NCBI RefSeq assembly: GCF_900188275.1
Contig: NZ_FZNY01000007.1
Coordinates: 124,001 to 188,000 of the forward strand
Source: Dokdonia pacifica
Lineage (GTDB): Bacteria; Bacteroidota; Bacteroidia; Flavobacteriales; Flavobacteriaceae
Direction: 5' to 3'
Length of the DNA stretch: 64,000 nucleotides
Shown here: positions 1-8,721 of the stretch, one piece after another
Layout of the letters: every line of letters starts with the position of its first letter
Position numbering within the stretch: the first letter of the stretch is position 1
Notes under the pieces: model-generated
Seen by the model: the letters and a program-made list of their open reading frames with translations, nothing else
Databases searched by the model: none
What the model was told of the DNA's origin: nothing
Made by a program: the position numbers and the translations under genes

Positions 1-889
1 AGAAATTAGTTAACTTATTTTTTGTACAAAAATCAGAGGTAGTAGCTATTTGATGCGTAGACCAGGTATGATCAAAATTCCCATCTATATTAGGAGTAGG
101 AAATTCGTGATGATCTCCTACATGAGTTGATACTAATGCAATACTAATAATCATCCCAGAGAAAATATTCATCATTAAAAAACCAAGAAATACACTCCAG
201 CTAATCCCAAGTACAAAAAGTGGAATAAAAAGTATAATTCCTATATACAAACATTTAAATAAAATTATTTTTGAGAATGTTCCTTTTGGATGTTTCTTTA
301 TAATTTTCTTCCCAAATCGTTGCGTATAGAAATCCTGAAAGTCTCTAATCAAAAACCAATTAAGGGTATAACTAAAAATTAAAAGTATAGGCGTATATAT
401 ATGTTGATATTTATGAAACTTCAAGTATACATCTTTAGGGAAAATACGCACCAATTTTGACTGTTTAATATCACTATCAAAGTCTATCACATTTGGATAT
501 GGATGATGCGCATAAATATGTCTTATGCGCCATATATAAGAGTTACCTCCTAATAAATCAAAAACAATAGCATAGCGTTTATTTACAGATTGCCTTTTTG
601 AAATAGAACCATGAGCAGCGTCGTGCCCTACATTTAAACCCAATAGTATTGCCAAAATTCCTAAAACCGCATAACAAGTATATAATACAACTGTATACTT
701 TCCAAAAATGATAAGACTACTATATGTCAATATATAGATACTTATAAGGCTCCAAGCTTTCACATACCAAAATGATGTAGCTTTCTTAGTTAACCCCTTT
801 TCTATAAAGTACGTATTAACCTCTGCTCTTAAATACTGAAAAAAAGCATCATCTTTTTTAAATCTAAGTGGTGGCATTTCTTTTTTCAT
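1..889 (-). CDS. Fatty acid desaturase, 3' end cut off by the window edge
   Basis: The minus strand is open from an ATG at 889 to position 1 with no stop, so about 296 residues of a longer protein are visible. It is a membrane di-iron fatty-acid/acyl-lipid desaturase: the first His box HDAAHG and the second (RHIYAHH) lie between hydrophobic membrane segments, followed by a conserved WSTHQ stretch near the edge. The third box (QIEHH type in this family) would lie beyond the window. The family introduces double bonds into membrane lipid acyl chains, often for cold adaptation. The start overlaps the end of the upstream acetyltransferase gene by 26 bases, so the two are probably co-transcribed. 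A second ATG four codons in is an alternative start. Confidence 0.85.
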   Translation of the reverse strand, partial: MKKEMPPLRFKKDDAFFQYLRAEVNTYFIEKGLTKKATSFWYVKAWSLISIYILTYSSLIIFGKYTVVLYTCYAVLGILAILLGLNVGHDAAHGSISKRQSVNKRYAIVFDLLGGNSYIWRIRHIYAHHPYPNVIDFDSDIKQSKLVRIFPKDVYLKFHKYQHIYTPILLIFSYTLNWFLIRDFQDFYTQRFGKKIIKKHPKGTFSKIILFKCLYIGIILFIPLFVLGISWSVFLGFLMMNIFSGMIISIALVSTHVGDHHEFPTPNIDGNFDHTWSTHQIATTSDFCTKNKLTNF

Positions 890-1469
890 AATCTCTTTTT
901 AATAACCATAAAGTATAATCTCCAGAAGTATTTACAACGCTATCATAACATTCAAAGCCATAGCGTTCAAAAAGAATTTTATTTCTTCTTACAGAAGTTT
1001 GTATATAAATAGGCAACTGCTGTTTTTCACTTTGTTCAAATAAAAAATCTCTCAATTGAATAATAGTTTGCGTACTTTTTTCTTCAGGGCTTACCGCAAT
1101 AATTAAACAATAGAGATGAGGAATATTTGGTGTCTTTTTCTTAATTAATTGTTGCAATCTGCAAATTCTAGGTATTTTAAAAATGTCTACTACAGAAGAA
1201 ATAAAAAAAGAATAGACTCCTATTTTTTTCATAACATCACTAAGTGTACTTCTTCCGCCTCTTTTGTAAAATAACAAGACTCCTTTAGTATCAGAATGCA
1301 GATATGCACCTTTATATAACATAGCAAATCGTATACAAAAGCTATATAAGTTGTATAACCTCTTTTTACAAGCCCCAGTCATCCATAAAAGATTTGGGTT
1401 TTCAATCATTGATTTTCTTAAAACCTCTAGCGCTATAATCTTATTATGTGGTTGTATTGAATAAATCAT
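864..1469 (-). CDS. GNAT-like acetyltransferase, 201 aa
   Basis: The 201-residue soluble protein has the look of a GNAT N-acyltransferase. After a mixed alpha/beta N-terminal half comes a strand LYCLIIAVSPEEKS followed by a helix, then the family's usual C-terminal pattern, a short strand YIQTSVRRNKILFERYGF (a neighbour-residue/'Y-G-F' motif) and a closing strand. GNAT proteins transfer an acyl group from acyl-CoA to an amine; the substrate here cannot be read. It sits 11 bases after the end of the outer-membrane protein gene and overlaps the desaturase start, so the three may form one transcript. Confidence 0.65.
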   Translation of the reverse strand: MIYSIQPHNKIIALEVLRKSMIENPNLLWMTGACKKRLYNLYSFCIRFAMLYKGAYLHSDTKGVLLFYKRGGRSTLSDVMKKIGVYSFFISSVVDIFKIPRICRLQQLIKKKTPNIPHLYCLIIAVSPEEKSTQTIIQLRDFLFEQSEKQQLPIYIQTSVRRNKILFERYGFECYDSVVNTSGDYTLWLLKRDYEKRNATT

Positions 1470-1480
1470 CTTGACACATT

Positions 1481-2137
1481 TTAAAGTTTATATTTAATTC
1501 CTAATGAAATAGCTCTATTCTTAATACTTTCTCCTCTAAATTCTCCACTATTTAAGTAGCTAGAATCTAAGTAGACAAATGTAGTATCTGTAACAACAGC
1601 ATAAGAGAGAATCACATTAAAAGCATACCCAAGATTAGTGGCATCACCCGTAGAAAAAACGTCTTGTTGCACATTATCAGAGAGCACAAAACTATACATA
1701 GGGCCTAATGCTGCTTGTCCTCTTAGTTTTCCTTTTCCAAAAGCAAACATCAATTGTACAGGGACTGATAAGCTATTTCTTTCATATCGATCTGCATTGA
1801 ACTCTTCAAATGATAAAATGGTGTTACCACCTGTAACATCTACAAATGTCCCTAATGGTTCAACAGACACTTGAGCTGTTTGATAGTATTGTATTTTTGA
1901 ACGTATCCCCCAGCTATTAGCAAAGTAATACTCCCCTAAAACACTAATCATAAAACTTCGTTCATCATCATAAAGATTAGGAGGCGACGCAAGTGGAGAT
2001 ATTGAACGATCTACAAAAGGACGTTTTATGATATCTGCATATGTGTACCCTATATCAACACCTACAAATACATCACCTTTTTGACCAAAAACTAGTGTAC
2101 TCATACTTATACATAGTATTAAAAATAAACATTTCAT
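1481..2137 (-). CDS. Outer-membrane beta-barrel protein with signal peptide
   Basis: A 218-residue protein begins with a clear Sec signal (hydrophobic run ending TLVFGQ, typical signal-peptidase-I site before Gln in flavobacteria). The mature part alternates hydrophobic and polar residues in strands ending in aromatic residues and finishes with a short strand LGIKYKL, as in small PorT/OmpW-like barrels of Bacteroidetes. Role unknown; probably an 8-10-stranded outer-membrane barrel. Upstream 2138-2275 separates it from a divergently transcribed regulator gene, so the two may share a control region. Confidence 0.65.
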   Translation of the reverse strand: MKCLFLILCISMSTLVFGQKGDVFVGVDIGYTYADIIKRPFVDRSISPLASPPNLYDDERSFMISVLGEYYFANSWGIRSKIQYYQTAQVSVEPLGTFVDVTGGNTILSFEEFNADRYERNSLSVPVQLMFAFGKGKLRGQAALGPMYSFVLSDNVQQDVFSTGDATNLGYAFNVILSYAVVTDTTFVYLDSSYLNSGEFRGESIKNRAISLGIKYKL

Positions 2138-2275
2138 TTGCTCACTATTTTACGATTAACTCCATCCAAATTAACTTTATATGCTTAATTGCTTTTCCAT
2201 TTATTACCAAATTCTTATCTTAAATTTTGCATTTTTTGCAAATACAATATCAATTAAGTGTTATATTTTTAAAAT

Positions 2276-3274
2276 ATGCAACAAACATTCATACAACATC
2301 TTAAAAATCAATTACCTGAAGATCGCTCTATTATAGATGAGATAGCAGACATTCTTAATATTAACTATGACGCTGCATACAGAAGGGTAAATAACAAAAC
2401 AAACTTATCGTTAGAAGAAGCGGTTATTTTAGCAAAACACTTTAAGATCTCTCTTAATAAATTATTTGAGGTAGGGTCACAGCAAACACTCATTGCTGAA
2501 AAATCACCAAAAATTGTAAATACAGCAGGTCTAGAAGGCTATTTCAAAGCCTCTCTACAAAACTTAGCACCACTCACTAAAATGAAAAGTGCTTCTATTA
2601 CGTATTCAGCAAAAGACATCCCGCTATTTTACACGCTTACAGATTCGTTTCTAACTCGATATAAAATATACGTATGGCTTAAGTTTTTAAATGAAGATGG
2701 CAGTATGGCTAAAACTACTTTTGAAGATTTTATAAAACATATTCCAACTTCTTTATTGGAAAGCGCTTTTGCCTTAGGAGAGACCTACAATTATATTTCA
2801 ATTACTGAGTTTTGGAATGACAACACGATTAATGGAACATTACAACAAATATTGTATTACTTTGAAACAGGCCTATTATCTAAAGAGCTAGCATTAAATA
2901 TATGTAAAGACTTATCCTATATTGTAGATCATGTAGAAAGACAAACCATTAACCAAACGATTATCAACTCTAAAAATAATGCAGCTTATAAATTGTATAA
3001 AAGTGATTTATTAACCATGAGTAATACTATTATGGTAAAAACAAATCATCAAAAAGTATTCTTTACTCCATTTACGGTATTGACCTATTTTAAAATTCAG
3101 CACGGGCAAACCTGTGAAGAAATGGATCGTTTTTTTCAAAAACAGATGCTTAATTCAAAACTCCTTGTAAACGCGGGAGAAAGAGACCGATCTCTATTTT
3201 TTAATAAAATGCATCAAAAAATAAAATCAGTCATAGAACGTATCAATGCAGACAATGATTCTATTGTATTTTAA
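2276..3274 (+). CDS. HTH transcriptional regulator of unknown target, 332 aa
   Basis: Residues about 15-65 form a helix-turn-helix of the Cro/cI-BetR kind (IADILNINYDAAYRRVNNKTNLSLEEAVILAKHF is split over recognition and scaffold helices). The remaining ~260 residues are mostly helical with no enzyme motif. Such regulators are widespread in flavobacteria, and the ligand is unknown. It is divergent from the outer-membrane barrel gene at 1481-2137 and followed by a dispersed palindrome before rpoD. Confidence 0.6.
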   Translation: MQQTFIQHLKNQLPEDRSIIDEIADILNINYDAAYRRVNNKTNLSLEEAVILAKHFKISLNKLFEVGSQQTLIAEKSPKIVNTAGLEGYFKASLQNLAPLTKMKSASITYSAKDIPLFYTLTDSFLTRYKIYVWLKFLNEDGSMAKTTFEDFIKHIPTSLLESAFALGETYNYISITEFWNDNTINGTLQQILYYFETGLLSKELALNICKDLSYIVDHVERQTINQTIINSKNNAAYKLYKSDLLTMSNTIMVKTNHQKVFFTPFTVLTYFKIQHGQTCEEMDRFFQKQMLNSKLLVNAGERDRSLFFNKMHQKIKSVIERINADNDSIVF

Positions 3275-3283
3275 GGGGTTACG

Positions 3284-3303
3284 TACGCTTTCGCGAAAGC
3301 GTA
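3284..3303. repeat. Dispersed palindrome, copy 1 (TACGCTTTCGCGAAAGCGTA)
   Basis: Perfect 20-base palindrome ten bases after the stop of the HTH regulator. The same sequence core recurs at 9381, 18278, 23557, 34321, 42047, 47607 (degenerate) and 55941. It may fold as a short hairpin in RNA or serve as a protein-binding site. Confidence 0.9.
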
Positions 3304-3410
3304 TAGAAGATTATTTTAAAAAAATATAAAAATAAAATAAAGTTTTTGTAACATTATACGACTTTAATACGTATAACAAGTACAACACTCAAACTAAAGT
3401 TGATTTTTAC

Positions 3411-4274
3411 ATGAGACAACTCAAAATTACCAAGCAGGTTACTAACCGTGAGACTGCTTCCCTGGACAAATACCTACAAGAAATTGGAAAAGTTGACCTG
3501 ATTACCGCAGATGAAGAGGTGGAGTTAGCACAGCGTATTAAAGCAGGAGATCAACGTGCATTAGAGAAATTAACAAAAGCAAACTTACGTTTTGTTGTAT
3601 CTGTTGCAAAGCAATACCAAAACCAAGGGTTAACATTACCAGATTTAATTAATGAAGGAAACCTTGGACTTATCAAAGCAGCACAACGTTTTGATGAAAC
3701 ACGTGGGTTTAAATTTATATCATATGCTGTATGGTGGATTCGTCAATCTATCTTACAAGCTCTAGCAGAGCAATCTCGTATTGTACGTTTACCATTAAAT
3801 AAGATTGGTTCTATAAATAAAATTAATAAGACATATGCTTTTCTTGAGCAAGCTCATGAGCGCCCACCAAGTGCTGAAGAGATTGCAAAAGAACTAGATA
3901 TGACTATTAATGACGTAAAAGAATCTATGAAAAACTCTGGTCGTCACGTAAGTATGGATGCACCTCTTGTAGAAGGAGAAGATTCAAACTTATATGATGT
4001 ATTACGTTCTGGAGAATCACCAAATCCTGATCGTGAATTATTACACGAATCATTACGTACAGAGATTGAACGTGCACTTGAAACATTAACGCCTCGTGAG
4101 GCTGATGTTATTCGTTTATACTTCGGTTTAGGAGATCAACATCCTATGACTCTAGAAGAAATAGGTGAAACATTTGACCTTACTCGTGAGCGTGTACGTC
4201 AGATTAAAGAAAAAGCAATACGTAGATTAAAACATACATCTCGTAGTAAAATATTAAAAACTTATTTAGGATAA
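3411..4274 (+). CDS. rpoD: Primary RNA polymerase sigma factor RpoD
   Basis: A 287-residue group 1 sigma-70 factor of the short Bacteroidetes type. It starts MRQLKITKQ, lacks the long region 1.1 and non-conserved region of proteobacterial RpoD, and carries region 1.2 ([15 protein letters not shown]), region 2 ([20 protein letters not shown], then [17 protein letters not shown]), region 3 and region 4.2 with the HTH ([22 protein letters not shown]). It directs RNA polymerase to housekeeping promoters, in this phylum of the TTTG / TAnnTTTG kind. Codon usage looks strongly biased (many CGT Arg codons) compared with its neighbours, consistent with high expression. A hairpin terminator follows. 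Confidence 0.97.
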   Translation: MRQLKITKQVTNRETASLDKYLQEIGKVDLITADEEVELAQRIKAGDQRALEKLTKANLRFVVSVAKQYQNQGLTLPDLINEGNLGLIKAAQRFDETRGFKFISYAVWWIRQSILQALAEQSRIVRLPLNKIGSINKINKTYAFLEQAHERPPSAEEIAKELDMTINDVKESMKNSGRHVSMDAPLVEGEDSNLYDVLRSGESPNPDRELLHESLRTEIERALETLTPREADVIRLYFGLGDQHPMTLEEIGETFDLTRERVRQIKEKAIRRLKHTSRSKILKTYLG

Positions 4275-4333
4275 TATTCCTAATTACGGCAACAACAGTT
4301 TATCATAACTGTTCGTTTTTTGATTGATGAATG

Positions 4334-4364
4334 AATCCTCGGCTGATTACCGGGGATTTTTTTT
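4334..4364 (+). terminator. Rho-independent terminator of rpoD
   Basis: A nine-base-pair stem (AATCCTCGG paired with CCGGGGATT, one G-U pair) with a seven-base loop is followed directly by a run of Ts, 60 bases after the rpoD stop. Confidence 0.8.
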
Positions 4365-4405
4365 GTACCTTGTCTTTATAATAACTAATCCCCCAAATTA
4401 CACTT

Positions 4406-4816
4406 ATGCTTTATAGTATATGTTATGTAAGCACTTTAAGCAACACCCTAGAAGATAATGAGTTAAAAGAATTATTTGACTTTTGCTCTTCTAAAAATAT
4501 TTCTAAAGGCATCACTGGTGTATTATTACATAATTCTGGTAATTTCTTACAATATTTTGAAGGAGATGAAGTAAGAATAAAAGAGCTTTATTATTCAAAA
4601 ATTAAGAAAGACACTAGACATAAAAATATCATAACCCTTTTTGAGAAGACTATAGATGTTCAATACTTCACAGGGTATGAGGCTGGTTTTACATCTATTA
4701 TAGGTGAAAATCAGACTAGAAGTTTACGCTCCTACCTTAATTTACTTAACTATCTAGATTCGGCAGAAATGGAAGCGCTTTCTAAAACAGTGAATTCTTT
4801 TTTAAGTGCTGGATAG
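4406..4816 (+). CDS. BLUF-domain blue-light photoreceptor, 136 aa
   Basis: This is a stand-alone BLUF (flavin-binding blue-light sensor) protein. The photocycle residues are all present at the canonical spacing: Tyr7 (ICYVS), Asn31 (SKNISKGITG) and Gln49 (FLQYFEG); the Tyr-Gln distance of 42 matches AppA (Tyr21/Gln63). The remaining ~40 residues form the C-terminal capping helices and there is no fused output domain, so it must act by binding a partner. It lies between the rpoD terminator and rpe on the same strand; the target pathway cannot be inferred. Confidence 0.9.
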   Translation: MLYSICYVSTLSNTLEDNELKELFDFCSSKNISKGITGVLLHNSGNFLQYFEGDEVRIKELYYSKIKKDTRHKNIITLFEKTIDVQYFTGYEAGFTSIIGENQTRSLRSYLNLLNYLDSAEMEALSKTVNSFLSAG

Positions 4817-4862
4817 AATTCTAAAAAAGATGTAGTTTTACAATAAATACAAACTCCTATCT

Positions 4863-5522
4863 ATGTCTGAAAAATTAATAGCCCCTTCCGTACTTGCCGC
4901 AGATTTTGCAAATCTACAACGTGATGTAGAAATGATAAACAATAGTGATGCAGATTGGTTTCATATAGATATCATGGATGGTGTTTTTGTACCCAATATC
5001 TCTTTTGGCATGCCTGTATTACGGGATATTGTAAAACATGCTTCAAAGACAATTGATGTACATCTCATGATTGTAGAGCCAGATAGGTATATTCAAAAAT
5101 TTGCAGATTTAGGGAGTAACATCCTTACTGTACATTATGAAGCATGTACGCATTTACATCGAACTATACAAGCAATTAAGGCTACAGGAATGAAAGCTGG
5201 AGTAGCTCTTAATCCACATACTAGTGTTCACTTACTAGAAGACGTTATTCAAGATTTAGATATGGTTTGCCTTATGAGTGTTAATCCTGGTTTTGGAGGG
5301 CAAAGCTTTATAGAAAACACCTATGCTAAAGTAAGTGCTCTTAAAGAGATTATTACTCGCAAAAATGCATCAACACTTATAGAAATAGATGGAGGTGTCA
5401 CAAATAAAAATGCAAAACAATTAGTAGCTGCTGGTGCAGATGTACTTGTAGCTGGAAGTTATGTATTTAAGTCTGACGATCCGATTACTACAGTAAAAGA
5501 ATTAAGAAAGCTTGTAAATTAA
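4863..5522 (+). CDS. rpe: Ribulose-phosphate 3-epimerase
   Basis: A 219-residue TIM barrel that interconverts ribulose-5-phosphate and xylulose-5-phosphate in the pentose phosphate pathway (cytoplasm). Diagnostic features are the N-terminal IAPSVLAADF, the metal-binding HIDIMDGVFVPN with catalytic Asp, the MSVNPGFGGQSF loop, and the phosphate-binding EIDGGV and AGSYVF segments. Length is normal for the family. It starts 46 bases after the BLUF gene. Confidence 0.97.
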   Translation: MSEKLIAPSVLAADFANLQRDVEMINNSDADWFHIDIMDGVFVPNISFGMPVLRDIVKHASKTIDVHLMIVEPDRYIQKFADLGSNILTVHYEACTHLHRTIQAIKATGMKAGVALNPHTSVHLLEDVIQDLDMVCLMSVNPGFGGQSFIENTYAKVSALKEIITRKNASTLIEIDGGVTNKNAKQLVAAGADVLVAGSYVFKSDDPITTVKELRKLVN

Positions 5523-5561
5523 TTATTGAGATTGAGTATATTACATAGAATAATGTAATAT

Positions 5562-6686
5562 ATGTCAGAACCTGCTTTTACAACTTGGACTTCATTGTTT
5601 TTAATAGTGAGTGCGATAGGGTCTTTCTTATCCATCCTTTTATTTACAGATAAAAATGGCAAAAAAAACAATTGGCCTATTGCCTTTATTATTTTAGGAT
5701 TCTCATTAGTCTTAATTCAATATGTTCTGATTTGGACACACTATAAAAATGAATACCCATATGTTTATTTTTTTGATGATGTATGGTACTTTTTCTTTGG
5801 CCCTCTGTTTTATGTATACATTCTAAAATTCTATATAAAAGAATACAAAATCAATGTTATCCATTTTATCATACCTGTCATATATTCTGTAATGGCTGTC
5901 ATTTACTTTGTAAAAACAGCAGGTTTTACTCAATTTGAAGGAATTAAAGAAGAGGTTTTATTTAAACTCTATTGGACATTAAAATCTCCTTGGGTAGGTA
6001 TAGGTATACTCATTATATATATCATAGTATGTTATGATTTTATAAAAATACACAAGCCATCAAAAGAAAATTTAGCGACTCAATTACGTAGTAAATGGAT
6101 TACTTTTCTCCTCTCTTTATTTAGTCTTTTTGTCTTTGCATATATAAGCTATTATGTACTAGTTAAATTTTCGTTCTTTAATGCTACATGGGATTATGCA
6201 ATTAGTTTTACTATGGCAATAGGAGTATATGGTATAGGTTACATGGTATATATGGAACCAAAAATATTTAATGGAGAATTACTTACAAGTCTTTTTGAGC
6301 CTCCTAAAAAAGAAAAAGAAACATTACGTTTAGAAACTAAAAAAGAATTTTACAAACAACTTACCCAATACATAGAGACCACTAAACCTTATTTAAATAA
6401 TGATTTAAGACTGGTAGATATTGCATCTCATCTAGGATTACCTACACATATTGTCTCACAACTTATCAATGAAATAGCTCAAAAAAACTTTAATCAATTT
6501 ATTAATGACTATCGTTTAAAAGAAGCTGAGAATCTTCTAAAAAATGAACCTGACATGAGTATTCATCAAATGTATTTTCATCTAGGTTTTAATAGCAGAA
6601 CTACTTTTTACAATGTTTTTAAAAATAAACACAATTGTACTCCGCTTGAATACAAGTCTTTAAACAGGAGTAAAACTTTGTCGTGA
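5562..6686 (+). CDS. Membrane-anchored AraC-family regulator, 374 aa
   Basis: The first ~235 residues contain about seven hydrophobic membrane segments (for example FIILGFSLVLIQYVLIW). They are followed by a ~100-residue AraC/XylS DNA-binding domain with two HTH units (VDIASHLGLPTHIVSQLINE, then SIHQMYFHLGFNSRTTFYNVF, ending CTPLEYK). This 7TM-plus-AraC layout is common in flavobacteria and probably senses a membrane or envelope signal. A promoter for the downstream secreted protein begins inside its last codons. A paralogue of the same architecture lies at 15452-16507. Confidence 0.85.
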   Translation: MSEPAFTTWTSLFLIVSAIGSFLSILLFTDKNGKKNNWPIAFIILGFSLVLIQYVLIWTHYKNEYPYVYFFDDVWYFFFGPLFYVYILKFYIKEYKINVIHFIIPVIYSVMAVIYFVKTAGFTQFEGIKEEVLFKLYWTLKSPWVGIGILIIYIIVCYDFIKIHKPSKENLATQLRSKWITFLLSLFSLFVFAYISYYVLVKFSFFNATWDYAISFTMAIGVYGIGYMVYMEPKIFNGELLTSLFEPPKKEKETLRLETKKEFYKQLTQYIETTKPYLNNDLRLVDIASHLGLPTHIVSQLINEIAQKNFNQFINDYRLKEAENLLKNEPDMSIHQMYFHLGFNSRTTFYNVFKNKHNCTPLEYKSLNRSKTLS

Positions 6687-6708
6687 CATGGTAACCTTTA
6701 TAATTTTG
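6677..6708 (+). promoter_or_regulatory. Bacteroidetes-type promoter for the secreted propeller gene
   Basis: TTTG at 6677-6680 and TAATTTTG at 6701-6708 are separated by exactly 20 bases, matching the phylum's -33/-7 consensus TTTG...TAnnTTTG. The predicted start of transcription is near 6715, about 50 bases before the ATG at 6767. The -33 box overlaps the 3' end of the preceding AraC gene. Confidence 0.6.
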
Positions 6709-6766
6709 GACAACTTCTTGTGAAATAACAGAGAAATTAGTTTTCATAACCTTAAAACCTGATCTT

Positions 6767-7897
6767 ATGAAAACATTAAAATTACTCTGTATTTTTTGCT
6801 TCTTTTTTATTGTAACAAATAGTGTTGCGCAAGAAGAAGAAATCTTTTATTATGTATCCGATGCTGGAAACTTTAATAACCCACCTTGGCAAATACTTAA
6901 ATTTGATGAAAATGGAGAAAACCCAGAAGTCTTTATAGATGATGATGACGGGCATATTGCTTGGCCACAAGACATTGTTTTTCTCGAAGAAAACAACACG
7001 GTTCTTATCTCTAGTCTTAATACTGGTCTTATAACAATACATAATGCAGCTACTGGAGAATTCATTGAGAATTTTGCCTCTGGCATTGGAGGACCTACTC
7101 GAATGACAATTGGGGCAGACAATCTATTATATGTATTACAATGGCAAGGAAATGGAAGGGTGTTCAGATATGAGCTTGATGGTACTTTTGTAGATGAATT
7201 TACAGATATAGGAGTTCCTCAGAGCATTGGAATAGATTGGGATAGTGATGGAAATCTGTATATCGCTTCATTTACTGGAGACTCGGTAGAAAAATTTGAT
7301 CAAAATGGTATATTCATAGAAACCTTTATAGACAATAATCTAGAAGGTCCTACTAACATTTGGTTTGAAGAAAATGGAGACTTGATTGTTATAGATTATA
7401 ATGGAGGTGCCATAAAAAGATTTGACAGTGAAGGTAATTTTGTAGGGATCTTTATTGATGGAATAAATTTTGCTGAAGGCTATGCTTTTCATACAAGTGG
7501 AGATCTTTTAATAGGAGACGGAAATAATAGCGCAGTAAATAGATATACTAGCGACGGCGCTTTTGTCGAGGTATTTATTGAAAGTGGCGCTGGTAATTTA
7601 ATTACTCCAAATGCTATTGTACGTAGAGAAGAAACCCTTACTATAGAAGACTTTTCAACAAAAAATGTATCTATATACCCCACTGTAGGAACTACCTTTA
7701 CGATAGATCTTACAAATAAATCAGACATAGAAAATATAACCGTATATAATGTTCTAGGACAAAAAATAACATCCCTTGATTTACAAAAAAATACGATACT
7801 CTGGGATGCGTATAATTACACGGAAGGAATATATTTTATTAAAATTACTGGGAAAAATGGATCCCAAAATTCACAAAAAGTTATCGTAAAAAAATAG
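6767..7897 (+). CDS. Secreted beta-propeller protein with T9SS sorting domain
   Basis: Signal peptide (IFCFFFIVTNSVAQ) then a ~270-residue NHL/SMP-30-like beta-propeller made of repeated blades such as ILKFDENG, VFRYELDG, VEKFDQNG, IKRFDSEG, each followed by a FV(E/G)(T/I/V)FI strand. The last ~75 residues are a type A Por-secretion (type IX) C-terminal sorting domain (VSIYPTVGTTFTID ... VYNVLGQKI ... GIYFIKITGKNG ... KVIVKK). It should therefore cross the outer membrane by T9SS and remain on the surface or be released. No catalytic residues are evident; a binding or lactonase-like role is possible. It is preceded by a good promoter and followed by a bidirectional terminator. Confidence 0.88.
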   Translation: MKTLKLLCIFCFFFIVTNSVAQEEEIFYYVSDAGNFNNPPWQILKFDENGENPEVFIDDDDGHIAWPQDIVFLEENNTVLISSLNTGLITIHNAATGEFIENFASGIGGPTRMTIGADNLLYVLQWQGNGRVFRYELDGTFVDEFTDIGVPQSIGIDWDSDGNLYIASFTGDSVEKFDQNGIFIETFIDNNLEGPTNIWFEENGDLIVIDYNGGAIKRFDSEGNFVGIFIDGINFAEGYAFHTSGDLLIGDGNNSAVNRYTSDGAFVEVFIESGAGNLITPNAIVRREETLTIEDFSTKNVSIYPTVGTTFTIDLTNKSDIENITVYNVLGQKITSLDLQKNTILWDAYNYTEGIYFIKITGKNGSQNSQKVIVKK

Positions 7898-7924
7898 CAC
7901 CACACCCACAATTTATTTCTTAAA

Positions 7925-7958
7925 AAAAGCGATCATACTTAAAAATATGATCGCTTTT
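7925..7958. terminator. Bidirectional terminator between convergent genes
   Basis: A 13-base-pair perfect stem (AAAAGCGATCATA / TATGATCGCTTTT) with an eight-base loop lies between the propeller gene (+) and the Bax-inhibitor gene (-). It has A/T runs on both sides, so it can stop transcription from either direction. Confidence 0.8.
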
Positions 7959-7978
7959 ATTTATAATAGTTAATATAG

Positions 7979-8674
7979 TTAGTCTCTTGACATAAAAATT
8001 CTAAGAATGTACCAGAATAATAACATTAATGAAGCAAATAACCCTAAGGCTGCTGCCACATATTGTTCTTCATCATATTTATGAATCATATTTGATGTAG
8101 TATAAAGTATAGATCCAGCAGCAAGAATTACCATTCCTACACTAAACCACAACCCTAAGTCAAATCCAAATATAACACCTGAAACTATAAGGCCCAATGC
8201 GACAAAAAAGCCTATCGCTAATATTGATTTTAAAAACGAAAAATCCTTTTTTGTTACAAATACGATAGTAGATAAACCGGCAAATAAAGCAATTGTCATA
8301 ATGGCCGCTTGTTGTAGCATTTTTTCTCCATCTATTGCTTGTAATGCAAATAACAACATTGGAATAAAAATAAAAGCTTCTGCCACTACATATATCCCTA
8401 ATGCGAAATAATGTGTATTCTTATCTTTAGATTTTAATGCTAAATTTTCTGCATAATTGGTAACAAACATAAAAACTCCTAACAGAATCAACCAACTCCA
8501 TCCTCCTAGTAAAGAAAGTGCAAAATTCACAATTGCGGGTGTTTGAAAAAACAAAAACTCTATTATTATAAAAAGAAGCACGGCTAATGCAACATGCGTA
8601 TATGTCTTCCTGTAAAAAGTAGCACGACGCTCATCGGTTAAGCTACTCACACGTATTGTTTTAGGATATTCCAT
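7979..8674 (-). CDS. Bax inhibitor-1/YccA family membrane protein
   Basis: A 231-residue protein with about seven closely spaced hydrophobic segments and the family's length and order. The N-terminal cytoplasmic tail includes RRATFYRKTYTHVALAVLLF, the middle has the TM pair around ILGVFMF-TNYAENLALKSK, and the C-terminal segment has LGLFASLMLLFWYILRIF. Bacterial BI-1 proteins are pH-sensitive calcium leak channels of the inner membrane or partners of proteases. It lies downstream of the MtfA-like gene (47-base gap), possibly in the same operon. Confidence 0.85.
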   Translation of the reverse strand: MEYPKTIRVSSLTDERRATFYRKTYTHVALAVLLFIIIEFLFFQTPAIVNFALSLLGGWSWLILLGVFMFVTNYAENLALKSKDKNTHYFALGIYVVAEAFIFIPMLLFALQAIDGEKMLQQAAIMTIALFAGLSTIVFVTKKDFSFLKSILAIGFFVALGLIVSGVIFGFDLGLWFSVGMVILAAGSILYTTSNMIHKYDEEQYVAAALGLFASLMLLFWYILRIFMSRD

Positions 8675-8721
8675 TGACTTAATTATTAGTTGTTTGTTAT
8701 TATTATATTTTCTAACTAGAT

